Assembly: GCF_009688945.1 (NCBI RefSeq)
Contig: NZ_AP021874.1
Span: 3,906,001 to 3,970,000 of the forward strand
DNA: 64,000 nt
Direction: 5' to 3'
Source of the DNA: Desulfosarcina alkanivorans
GTDB taxonomy: Bacteria > Desulfobacterota > Desulfobacteria > Desulfobacterales > Desulfosarcinaceae
Shown here: positions 53,257-61,751 of the stretch, piece after piece
How the letters are laid out: each line of letters opens with the position of its first letter
How positions within the stretch are numbered: the first letter of the stretch is position 1
Program-made: the position numbers and the translations under genes
The notes under the pieces: model-generated
The model's database searches: none
Seen by the model: the letters and a program-made list of their open reading frames with translations, nothing else
What the model was told of the DNA's origin: nothing

Positions 53257-54084
53257 GTGAATTCACCCATGACGCCCCGATGGTACCGCATCCGGCGAAC
53301 CATTGCGGAAACCCGCGACACCTTCACGCTGGAGCTGGAGGCTGACGGCCAGGGGACCGATGCCGCATTTTTACCCGGACAGTTCAACATGCTCACCATG
53401 CATGCCGTCGGCGAAGTGCCCATCTCCATCAGCGGCGACCCGGACGACACCGCCCGCATCGTCCATACGATCCGCGCATACGGAACGGTCACCAGCCGGA
53501 TGCAGCGGCTGAAAAAAGGGGATTTCCTGGGGCTCAGGGGACCCTACGGCGTCGGCTGGCCCATGGAGGCCCTGGCAGGCAACGACATCATCCTGTGTGC
53601 CGGCGGCATCGGTCTGGCGCCGCTCAGGCCGGTTCTGTACACCATCCTGGCCCACCGGAAAGATTTCGGCAAGGTCACCCTGCTCTATGGTGAACGCACC
53701 CCCCAGGACCTGCTTTACCGCCGGCAGATGGAACGCTGGCGGGGCCGGTTCGACCTGGACATCCGGGTGACCGTGGACAGTGCCCGCCGGGACTGGCGGG
53801 GGGACGTGGGGGTGGTGACCACACTGATGACCGCTGTGCGGTTTGACCCCGGACAGACCTATGCCCTGCTGTGCGGTCCGGAAATCATGATGCGCTTCGC
53901 CATCGACGCGCTGTCCGCGAAAGGTCTGGGCGATGATCGCATGGTGATCTCCATGGAGCGCAACATGAAGTGCGGAATCGGGCTTTGCGGCCACTGCCAG
54001 GTCGGGCCGGTGTTCGTGTGCCGGGACGGGCCGGTCTTTCGATACGACAGGGTCAGGGAACTGTTTCACCGGCGGGAGTGCTGA
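53257..54084 (+). CDS. hydG: Group 3b [NiFe] hydrogenase gamma subunit (FAD/NAD(P) oxidoreductase)
   Basis: A 275-residue flavoprotein of the ferredoxin-NADP reductase type. EVPISISGDP binds FAD, GGIGLAPLRPVLY binds the pyridine nucleotide, and MKCGIGLCGHCQVGPVFVCRDGPVF holds a [2Fe-2S] cluster near the C-terminus. It exchanges electrons with NAD(P)H for the hydrogenase. I start at the GTG at 53257, 5 bases after AGGAGG. hydD follows after 4 bases. Confidence 0.93.
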   Translation: MNSPMTPRWYRIRRTIAETRDTFTLELEADGQGTDAAFLPGQFNMLTMHAVGEVPISISGDPDDTARIVHTIRAYGTVTSRMQRLKKGDFLGLRGPYGVGWPMEALAGNDIILCAGGIGLAPLRPVLYTILAHRKDFGKVTLLYGERTPQDLLYRRQMERWRGRFDLDIRVTVDSARRDWRGDVGVVTTLMTAVRFDPGQTYALLCGPEIMMRFAIDALSAKGLGDDRMVISMERNMKCGIGLCGHCQVGPVFVCRDGPVFRYDRVRELFHRREC

Positions 54085-54088
54085 AGCC

Positions 54089-54865
54089 ATGAACCCCGAA
54101 AAGAAAATCAAGCTGGCCGTCTGGAAGTTGACGTCGTGCGACGGCTGCCAGTTACAGCTTATCAATGCGGAAGACCGGTTCCTGTCCATTGCCGGGGTGG
54201 TCGAATTTGCCCGATTCCCGGAAGGCTTCCGCAACGTGGCCAGGGGCCGCTATGACATCTCCCTGGTGGAGGGATCCGTCACCACCCCCCGCGATGCCCG
54301 GCTGGTCCAACAGATCCGCCGGCAATCCCGGGTGGTGGTCGCCATGGGCGCCTGCGCGACCAGCGGCGGCATCCAGGCGCTGCGCAACTTCAGCGACGCC
54401 GGCAAATGGATGCGCATGATCTACCCCAGCCCCGGCACCATCGACATCCTGAAGAAATCGACGGCCCTGTCCGACCACATTCACGTGGATCACGAACTGC
54501 GGGGATGCCCGATCAATCCCGACCAGCTGATCGAGTTGATCGCCGCCTGCCGCCAGGGTCGCAAGCCCAACCTGCCCACCCACAGCCTGTGCCAGGAATG
54601 CAAGCGCATGGGCTATATCTGCGTGACCGTGGCCTCAGGGGTGCCGTGCATGGGGCCGGTGACCCAGGCCGGATGCGGCGCCATCTGCCCGGCCGTGGGC
54701 CGCGGCTGCTACGGCTGCTTCGGCCCCTGCGACACAGCGAACACCCGGGCCCTGCACGAGGTATGGCAGCGGCAACTGGAGGTACCGGTCGACGACATCC
54801 GCCGGGCCTTTCGCGGGATAACCGCCTGGGCAACCCCTTTTCGGCGGGAAAGTGAGCGGCGATGA
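54089..54865 (+). CDS. hydD: Group 3b [NiFe] hydrogenase small subunit (delta)
   Basis: A 258-residue small subunit of the MvhG/HydD type. WKLTSCDGCQLQLI and MGACATSGGIQAL with RGCPINPDQL hold the proximal cluster. CQECKRMGYICV, VPCMGPVTQAGCGAICP and GCYGCFGPC supply further [4Fe-4S] clusters. No signal peptide, so it is cytoplasmic. It overlaps hydA by 4 bases. Confidence 0.95.
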   Translation: MNPEKKIKLAVWKLTSCDGCQLQLINAEDRFLSIAGVVEFARFPEGFRNVARGRYDISLVEGSVTTPRDARLVQQIRRQSRVVVAMGACATSGGIQALRNFSDAGKWMRMIYPSPGTIDILKKSTALSDHIHVDHELRGCPINPDQLIELIAACRQGRKPNLPTHSLCQECKRMGYICVTVASGVPCMGPVTQAGCGAICPAVGRGCYGCFGPCDTANTRALHEVWQRQLEVPVDDIRRAFRGITAWATPFRRESERR

Positions 54866-56157
54866 GCACCACCAGAACCATCGAGGTGAGGCAGCTGGCC
54901 CGAGTGGAGGGTGACGGCGGATTTTCCATCAGGGTCCGGGACGGCCGGGTCCGCGACGTGAAGATGAACATCTTCGAGCCGCCACGCTTGTTCGAGGCCT
55001 TTGTCCGGGGTCGGCACTATGCCGAAGTGCCGGATCTCACCGCCCGCATCTGCGGCATATGCCCGCTGGCGCATATGCTGGGCGCCAGTCAGGCCATGGA
55101 GGCGGGCCTGGGGATACCGGTCAGTCCGGCGGTGCGCGCCCTGCGGGAACTCGTCTTCCTGGGTGAATGGATCGCCAGCCACAGCCTGCATATCCACCTG
55201 CTGCACGCTCCGGATTTTTTCGGGTGCGACGATGTGCTCGCGCTTTCCCGAGACCACCCCGAGGCCGTCCGGCGGGGAATTCGCCTCAAGCAGGTCGGCA
55301 ACGACATTGTCAGGCGTCTGGGCGGCCGCGAGGTTCACCCCGTCAACCTGCGCATCGGGGGATTTTACAAAATGCCCTCGATGTCTGACATAGACGCGCT
55401 GCGGCAGGATCTGGAATGGGCCCGCGAGGCGGCCCGCGAGACCGTGCAGTGGACCGCGGACTTGACCTTTCCGGATTTCGAGCAGGACTACCTGTTCCTG
55501 GCCCTTCACGACCCCGAGGATTATGCGGTCCTGTCGGGGCGGCTGCTGGCGAGCACCGGTGAAAAGATGGCTATCGGCGATTTCGAAACCTTCATGCGGG
55601 AGGAGCAGGTGGGCCACGCCACGGCCCTTCACGGGCTTAGCCGGCAACACGGGGCGTACCTCGTCGGGCCCCTGGCCCGGTTCAACCTCAATTTTTCCCA
55701 GCTGTCCCCGGGTGCCCGGAAGGCGGCGGAATCGGTCGGACTCACGCCGCCCTGCGGCAATCCCTTTAAGGGCATCATCATCCGCAGCGTTGAAATCATG
55801 CATGCCTGCGAGCGGGCTCTGCTTTTAATGGACCAGTATCGACGTGCCGATCCGCCAGGTGCGGAAACAGCCCCCTTTTCGACCACGGGCTGCGGTTGCG
55901 TGGAAGCCCCGCGGGGGGTGTGCTGGCACAGGTATCGCCTCGACGAGCGCGGCAATGTGGCCGACGCCCGGATCGTTCCGCCCACATCCCAGAACCTCAG
56001 GTCGATGGAAGCCGACCTGCACGCCTTTGCCGACCGGCACCAGGACCTGAAACCGGATCGGCTGGCCTGGCAGTGCGAACAACTGGTCCGCAGCTACGAC
56101 CCGTGCATTTCGTGTTCAAGCCACCGCATCAACCTGCAGACAACCAGGGGCACGTAA
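54862..56157 (+). CDS. hydA: Group 3b [NiFe] hydrogenase large subunit (alpha)
   Basis: A 431-residue catalytic subunit. ARICGICPLAH (Cys64, Cys67) and DPCISCSSH (Cys415, Cys418, His421) bind nickel. A 10-residue tail, RINLQTTRGT, follows the His and should be cleaved during maturation. It closes the hydBGDA operon. The enzyme is a soluble, probably NAD(P)H-linked reversible hydrogenase; some relatives also reduce sulfur or polysulfide. No dedicated protease gene is adjacent. Confidence 0.95.
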   Translation: MSTTRTIEVRQLARVEGDGGFSIRVRDGRVRDVKMNIFEPPRLFEAFVRGRHYAEVPDLTARICGICPLAHMLGASQAMEAGLGIPVSPAVRALRELVFLGEWIASHSLHIHLLHAPDFFGCDDVLALSRDHPEAVRRGIRLKQVGNDIVRRLGGREVHPVNLRIGGFYKMPSMSDIDALRQDLEWAREAARETVQWTADLTFPDFEQDYLFLALHDPEDYAVLSGRLLASTGEKMAIGDFETFMREEQVGHATALHGLSRQHGAYLVGPLARFNLNFSQLSPGARKAAESVGLTPPCGNPFKGIIIRSVEIMHACERALLLMDQYRRADPPGAETAPFSTTGCGCVEAPRGVCWHRYRLDERGNVADARIVPPTSQNLRSMEADLHAFADRHQDLKPDRLAWQCEQLVRSYDPCISCSSHRINLQTTRGT

Positions 56158-56192
56158 GAATGCCATCTGCCGTTGGCGATGCACAACCGCGG

Positions 56193-57710
56193 TCATCGGT
56201 TTTTCGCGGCCGGCAGGAGCAATCCGAATACCAGGCAGATCACCGCGGCGATCAACGCCAGCCAGAAGACCTCCACGACGCAGTTGCCGATGGCGTTGTG
56301 CAGGATGGATTGCGCCGTGGGGGGCAACTGCTGCTGGACATCCGGTCGGAAAAAATTCTCGAAATTCTGTCGGATCTGCGCCATCACCCCAACCGGGATA
56401 TCGCCTTGAAGGACCGATGCGTTCAGGGTGTCCGCCACCCGGGCGAACCGGGTGGTGACCAGGCTGCCGCAGATGCCGATGCCAACCGTTCCCCCGAGGG
56501 TGCGGGTAAACTGGTGGGACGAAGTGGCCACACCCAGGTCCGTCTTCCCGACGCTGTTCTGGACGACCAGCAGGGTGGCAATGGAGGTGAATCCCATGCC
56601 CACACCGGCCAGCCCCATGGCCGCGGCGCAGGTCCACAGGCCGGTGGCCGCCGAAAAACGAACGGCCATGGTGCAACCGGCAACCAGGATGATGCCCCCG
56701 GCCAGGGCAAACGCCTTTTCACCCCAGCGGTTGGATTGCCGGCCGCAAAACAGTGCGCCGGCCGACCAGCCGAAGCTGAGGAACACCATGACGATGCCCA
56801 GTTGGAAGGGCGAGTGGCCCAGGGCCCCCTGGATGAACAGCGGGCTGAATGCGGAGAGGGCAAAAATGGCCACGCTGCTGAAAAAAACCAGGCCGTTGCC
56901 GGCGGAAAAGCCCCGCAAACGAAAGAAATCAAAGCAGAGAATCGGTTCGTTGCTGCGTTTCTCGACGATGTAGAATCCCGCGGCAGACAGCCCGGACAGG
57001 ACGAAGAGCCCCAGGATCGGCGGCGATGCCCAGCCATAGGCCCGCCCGCCCAGCAAAAAGGCGGTCAGGAATGAAAGGATGGCCACGGTCAGGGTAACCA
57101 TGCCGGCGTAATCGATCTCTATGATCCGCCGTTTATCCCGGGTTTCCGTCAGGAAAAACCAGATCCCGGCCAGTGAAAGCAGCCCGATGGGCACGTTGAT
57201 GTAGAAAATCCATCGCCAGGAGACCCAGGTGACGATGAACCCGCCCAGGGACGGGCCCAGGACGCTGGCCAGGCCCCACACAAAACTGGCGTAGGACATC
57301 ATCCGGCCGCGGTGCTCCGGTTCGGAAATGTCCGACAGGACAATGTATACCAGGGCAAAGTTTCCGCCGGCACCGATTCCCTGGACGGCCCGAAAAATGG
57401 TGAGGGCCGTCATGTTACGGGCCATGCCGGCCAGCACGGACCCCACCAGGAAAATGAGAATGGAAACCAGGTAAAGGGTGCGGTTGGGAAACAGGTCGGC
57501 CAGCTTGCCGAAGACCGGCAGGGAGATGGCCCGGCTGAGCAGGTAGGTGGAAAAGACCCAGCTGTACAGGTGAAGGCCTCCCAGGTCGGCCACGATGGTC
57601 GGCATCACCGCACTCATGATCAGCGTGTCCAGGGCGGCCAGAAACAGGGCCAGCAGCGTGGCCAGGATCAGGAGCAGTCGGCGTTTGTGGGTGAGGGGTT
57701 GCGGCGGCAT
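56193..57710 (-). CDS. DHA2-family (EmrB/QacA) multidrug MFS exporter, 14 TM
   Basis: A 505-residue transporter with about 14 helices. The N-terminus LLALFLAALDTLIMSAVMPTIVADLGG and GKLADLFPNRTLYLVS are DHA2 motifs. The QGIGAGGNFALVYIVLSDISEPEHRGRMMSY segment is the antiporter C-motif region. The substrate is unknown. AAGGA lies 5 bases before the ATG. It converges on hydA from the other strand, 35 bases apart. Confidence 0.9.
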   Translation of the reverse strand: MPPQPLTHKRRLLLILATLLALFLAALDTLIMSAVMPTIVADLGGLHLYSWVFSTYLLSRAISLPVFGKLADLFPNRTLYLVSILIFLVGSVLAGMARNMTALTIFRAVQGIGAGGNFALVYIVLSDISEPEHRGRMMSYASFVWGLASVLGPSLGGFIVTWVSWRWIFYINVPIGLLSLAGIWFFLTETRDKRRIIEIDYAGMVTLTVAILSFLTAFLLGGRAYGWASPPILGLFVLSGLSAAGFYIVEKRSNEPILCFDFFRLRGFSAGNGLVFFSSVAIFALSAFSPLFIQGALGHSPFQLGIVMVFLSFGWSAGALFCGRQSNRWGEKAFALAGGIILVAGCTMAVRFSAATGLWTCAAAMGLAGVGMGFTSIATLLVVQNSVGKTDLGVATSSHQFTRTLGGTVGIGICGSLVTTRFARVADTLNASVLQGDIPVGVMAQIRQNFENFFRPDVQQQLPPTAQSILHNAIGNCVVEVFWLALIAAVICLVFGLLLPAAKNR

Positions 57711-58050
57711 CGGGATCCTTATTCAAAAAATGGCAATTTGCAACCCACGATACCCCGATACCGGGGGCCAGTTCAAGACACTTCAATGGGGTCTCGCCTT
57801 ATCCCCCTCCCTGGCAGGCCGCCCCCTTGCGTTTCTCCGCGGGACCGGATGACAAATTGCGGTTGACCGCATGTGCCCGGCTGCCCTACCATTAATTACC
57901 GGATCGGAGGAATACATCCAGCGCCGGAATCAAGCCAGGCGTGAGAAGCATTCCCCTGCTGAACCCCTCACCGGTATCCGCCGGCCATTGTCCGCGCTTT
58001 GCATCCGAGTCGTCACCTCGATCCATCCGCTAACGGCAAGGGGACCGTCC
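57711..58050. other. Divergent intergenic region before the UbiB-family gene
   Basis: About 340 bases with no gene I can support; the frame of the following gene is open back to 57871, but that segment has no start signal or homology look. Confidence 0.45.
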
Positions 58051-59838
58051 ATGATCCCGTCACCCGACCATCGATCACGCCAGCACCCGCCACCCGGACG
58101 ACGGGATGGATCGCCCGCCCCCTCCGCCACTGAACCGGCCAGGATCGACACCCGCAGGTACAGGAAGGTCCGCTGGTTCTTCGTCAAAATGCTCGCCGGC
58201 ATGATTGTTTTTGATGTCCTTTTCAGCCTGCCCCTGCTGCGCTGGTTTCGGCCACCGGCCCTTCCCCGCTGGCGGAAGGTATCGCAACACTACCGGGAAA
58301 TGGCGGTTGAAATGGGCGGGGTATTGATCAAGCTGGGCCAGTTCGTCAGCACTCGGGTGGACCTGCTGCCGCCGGAAATCATCCACGAACTGGCCGGGCT
58401 TCAGGACCGGGTGGCCCCGGCACGGCTGGAAACCGTCGTTTTGCAGATCGAAAAGGACTTTACCCGTCCCCTGGCCGACATCTTCCCCGTTTTCGGGCCG
58501 GACCCCATCGGGTCGGCCTCTCTTGCCCAGGCCCATGAGGCTGAGCTGGACGATGGCACGGCCGTGGTGGTCAAGGTGCTCCGGCCCGGCATCGACATCC
58601 TGGTGGCCACGGATCTGAAGGTCATGGAACAGGTGTGCCGCTGGTTGAACCGGTTCAGCCACATCCGAGGCCGCATGAATCTCGACCAGTTGATGGCTGA
58701 ATTTACGGCCACCACCCGCCGGGAGCTGGACATGATGGAAGAACTGGCCAATCTCAAGCGGTTCGACGATGACTTCCGGAAGGATCCGCACGTCTATGTT
58801 CCCCGGGTCCATGAAAACCATTGCGCCCCGGCAACCCTGACAATGGAAAATGTGGCCTACGTCAAAATCAATGACGTCGAGGCGTTGGGCAGGTGGGGCA
58901 TCGATCACCGTCAGGTCGCCGACCGGCTCTACGACGTCTACATGAAGCAGATCTTTATCACCAACTTCATCCATGTGGACCCCCACCCCGGCAACCTCTT
59001 CATCCGGCCCCTGCCCCTGGAGAGGGAAACCGCGGCCGGCATTCATGCATTCTCTCCAGGCGACCGCCCGGTCGCCTGCGAACAGCGCCCGTTCCAGATT
59101 GTCTTCATCGATTTCGGCATGACTGCCGTGATTCCCAAGCGATTCAAGGCGGCCCTGAGAACGATGGCTATCGGCGTGGGCACCCGGGACGCACGAAAGG
59201 TGGTCCAGGCCTATGTCGCCGCCGGTGTGCTGCAGCCGGGGGTGGATACCGTCCGTCTGGAAGCGGCCCATGAGGACTGGTTCAACCGGTTGTGGGGCAT
59301 TCGCATGGGGAAAATGCACGAAGTGGCCTACGAGGAAGCTCGCTATTTTATTAAGGAATACAGGGACCTGATTACTGAAATCCCTTTTCAGCTTCAAGAG
59401 GAAATGCTTTTTGTCGGCCGGGCGGTGGGCATCCTGGCGGGGATGGCCACCCAGCTCGATCCGGAATTCGACCCATGGGGAAAGACCATTCCCTACGCCA
59501 GGCAGTTTGCCCGGGAGGAACTGAAGCTGAACTGGAAGGATCTGCCCGAGGAGGTCCTGTTGCTGGGGCGGCACCTGTTGAAGATTCCCGCCGCCCTGGA
59601 TCATGTTCTCGACAAGGCCCGGCACGGCACCCTGGCCATCCAGGTGTCGCTCTCCCCGGAAACGCGCAGGGCCATCAAACGAATCGACCTGTCCGTCAAA
59701 CGATTCGCCTGGATGGTGCTGTCCGCCGGGTTGCTGGTATCGGGGGTCAATCTCTATATCGCCGGGCACCTCCATCTGGGCGTCGCCTTCATGGGCCTTT
59801 CCATCCTGGTTTTTCTGTGGGGGTTGAGAAAGGCGTAG
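58051..59838 (+). CDS. UbiB/ABC1-family protein kinase-like ATPase
   Basis: A 595-residue member of the UbiB/ADCK family. The KxGQ motif is in IKLGQFVSTR, the Ala-rich loop in IGSASLAQAHEAEL, the catalytic block is FIHVDPHPGNLF, and the metal site is IVFIDFGMT. Two C-terminal hydrophobic segments (near residues 545-590) anchor it in the membrane. Relatives support quinone synthesis, but many anaerobes carry them without a known substrate. AGGGGA lies 7 bases before the ATG at 58051. No ubi or men gene is nearby. Confidence 0.9.
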   Translation: MIPSPDHRSRQHPPPGRRDGSPAPSATEPARIDTRRYRKVRWFFVKMLAGMIVFDVLFSLPLLRWFRPPALPRWRKVSQHYREMAVEMGGVLIKLGQFVSTRVDLLPPEIIHELAGLQDRVAPARLETVVLQIEKDFTRPLADIFPVFGPDPIGSASLAQAHEAELDDGTAVVVKVLRPGIDILVATDLKVMEQVCRWLNRFSHIRGRMNLDQLMAEFTATTRRELDMMEELANLKRFDDDFRKDPHVYVPRVHENHCAPATLTMENVAYVKINDVEALGRWGIDHRQVADRLYDVYMKQIFITNFIHVDPHPGNLFIRPLPLERETAAGIHAFSPGDRPVACEQRPFQIVFIDFGMTAVIPKRFKAALRTMAIGVGTRDARKVVQAYVAAGVLQPGVDTVRLEAAHEDWFNRLWGIRMGKMHEVAYEEARYFIKEYRDLITEIPFQLQEEMLFVGRAVGILAGMATQLDPEFDPWGKTIPYARQFAREELKLNWKDLPEEVLLLGRHLLKIPAALDHVLDKARHGTLAIQVSLSPETRRAIKRIDLSVKRFAWMVLSAGLLVSGVNLYIAGHLHLGVAFMGLSILVFLWGLRKA

Positions 59839-60030
59839 GTCTTCGGGTTCGGCGGAATGCACCGGACGGGCCGCATGGGCGCCCGGGCGACTTGACCCGG
59901 CGCACAGATGGTGTAGAGTGGTCGTGGCTGACGGTTGGCCCTCCACCCGGTCTGAACAACGCTCCCGGCCGGATGCGGGAAAAGCGGCCCGCAGGGGCTT
60001 GCCCGGAGAACGGTTGAAGGATCAGGGAAA

Positions 60031-60693
60031 ATGTGTGACGCTGGCGCAATGAGGGTGAATCGAAAAATCCGGCTGGTATTGACGGCCGCCCTGCTCATGG
60101 TCACGGCCCGCGCCATGGCCTATGAAGAAATCGAAGATCTCGTGGACATCTTTGCCACCGGGGGGCGGTTTATTGCCATGGTGGACGGCCGGCGTAATTT
60201 TTCCGAAGCGTACCGTTCGGACGAAAAAATTCTCTGGCAGGGGGCAAAGGGGGAAGTGGGCGCCTTTCTCACCAGTGACCGGCTTCTGGCCGTTTCCGTC
60301 AGATCCGGGCAGTGGAACACCATCTATCTCAAGGTGAATGAGAAGAAGGGGCAGCCGGAGATGCTGATATCCGCTCATCTGGTGGTCATGCTGACCGCCG
60401 AACGGATCGTCGGCTTCGGCACCCATACCGGCGGCTTTATCCAGACGCGGATGCCCATCGGGGAATCGGTGGCCGACAGGGCGGCTGAAGGCCGGGTGGC
60501 CGTCGTGGTCACACCTGCCCGGGCTTTCGGTTTTTCCTCATATCGCCGCGGTGTCGCCGAAATCCGTTTTAAACGGCAGGAAAAGGTGGTGTCCCTGAAA
60601 ACCACCTACAACCTGATTCGCCTGCGGACGTCTCAGCGGTTGATCACCTTGAAATCCGAGGATGCCGTGTGGCGGCAGTTTGACCTGAAATAG
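60031..60693 (+). CDS. Hypothetical exported protein
   Basis: A 220-residue protein with a signal peptide (about residues 7-30, LVLTAALLMVTARAMA). The mature part looks all-beta, with repeated short strands and turns (KGEVGAFLTSDRLLAVSV, TAERIVGFGTHTGGFIQ, TPARAFGFSSYRRG), suggesting a beta-propeller-like or sandwich fold. I do not recognise it. The start could be 60031 (AAGGA 9 bases upstream) or 60049. It lies 62 bases before the diguanylate cyclase gene. Confidence 0.68.
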   Translation: MCDAGAMRVNRKIRLVLTAALLMVTARAMAYEEIEDLVDIFATGGRFIAMVDGRRNFSEAYRSDEKILWQGAKGEVGAFLTSDRLLAVSVRSGQWNTIYLKVNEKKGQPEMLISAHLVVMLTAERIVGFGTHTGGFIQTRMPIGESVADRAAEGRVAVVVTPARAFGFSSYRRGVAEIRFKRQEKVVSLKTTYNLIRLRTSQRLITLKSEDAVWRQFDLK

Positions 60694-60755
60694 CCTTTTT
60701 GGTATTGCCCGCAATGGGTTGAGAACCGGTTCAATGGGCAGGCGGAAGAGGTGGC

Positions 60756-61649
60756 ATGGATATCGACTACAAATCGTTGATCGACAACATCTTCGACGGG
60801 CTGTACCTGGTGGACAAAAACCGGTCGATCATCTACTGGAACCGGGTGGCGGAAAAGATCACCGGATATCGCGCTGAAGAGGTGATCGGCAAACGGTGCC
60901 GGGACAACATCCTCGTTCATGTGGACAGGAGCGGAAAAAGCCTTTGCCTGGGCAGGTGCCCGCTGGAGGCGACCATCGGGGACGGCCAGTTCCGGGATGC
61001 GGAAGTGTTCCTTCAACACAAGGACGGCCACCGTGTGCCGGTCTGGATCAGGGCGGCCCCCCTTCATGACACCACCGGGACCATCATCGGCGGCGCCGAG
61101 CTGTTCACGGACCTGAGCGCCGGCAATGCCATCAGCAACAAGGTTCTCGCCCTGGAAAAGCTCTCTTTCCTGGACCCCCTGACCCAGCTGGCCAATCGCC
61201 GGTACCTTGAAATGGAGCTGAGCAGTCGCATTGCCGAGAAAAATCGTTATGGGGCCGCCTTCGGCCTGGTCTTCATGGATATCGATTTTTTCAAACGCTT
61301 CAACGACACCTATGGCCATGACGTGGGCGATCGGGTGCTCAAGGCCGTGGCCCGGACGTTCGTGAACACCGCCCGGCCATCGGACCTCATGGGCCGATGG
61401 GGGGGTGAAGAATTCATCGGCATCCTCGGCCGTGTCGACGGGGACGGCCTGGATTCCGCCGTAGAACGAATCCGCGCTTTGATCGAGCAGTCCCGCATGG
61501 ATGAAAACGGCCAGTCCCTGCAGGTCACGGTTTCCATCGGGGCCACCCTGGCCCGTGACGCGGACAACGCAGACAGCATTGTCAAACGCGCCGACACCCT
61601 GCTCTACGAAAGCAAGAAAAACGGCAGGAACCGCTGTACCATCGGATGA
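60756..61649 (+). CDS. PAS-GGDEF diguanylate cyclase
   Basis: A 297-residue soluble protein. The PAS domain (IDNIFDGLYLVDKNRSIIYWNRVAEKITGY) covers residues 1-125 and may bind a ligand or cofactor. The GGDEF domain follows (LTQLANRRYLEMEL, MDIDFFKRFNDTYGH), with the signature GGEEF intact, so it should make c-di-GMP. I see no RxxD product-inhibition site in the usual place before GGEEF (the stretch reads RPSDLMGRWGGEEF). It has no membrane segment. It could supply the tandem PilZ protein encoded at 25113-25700 (speculative). Confidence 0.92.
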   Translation: MDIDYKSLIDNIFDGLYLVDKNRSIIYWNRVAEKITGYRAEEVIGKRCRDNILVHVDRSGKSLCLGRCPLEATIGDGQFRDAEVFLQHKDGHRVPVWIRAAPLHDTTGTIIGGAELFTDLSAGNAISNKVLALEKLSFLDPLTQLANRRYLEMELSSRIAEKNRYGAAFGLVFMDIDFFKRFNDTYGHDVGDRVLKAVARTFVNTARPSDLMGRWGGEEFIGILGRVDGDGLDSAVERIRALIEQSRMDENGQSLQVTVSIGATLARDADNADSIVKRADTLLYESKKNGRNRCTIG

Positions 61650-61751
61650 CGGGAAAACACCGTCATGCGTTTCAGGCGTTTAATAAAAATGACCTGCAAC
61701 GGGCGAGCGCCGGCAGCTGAATCGAATCCCTTTTCCTATGGAACCACAGCC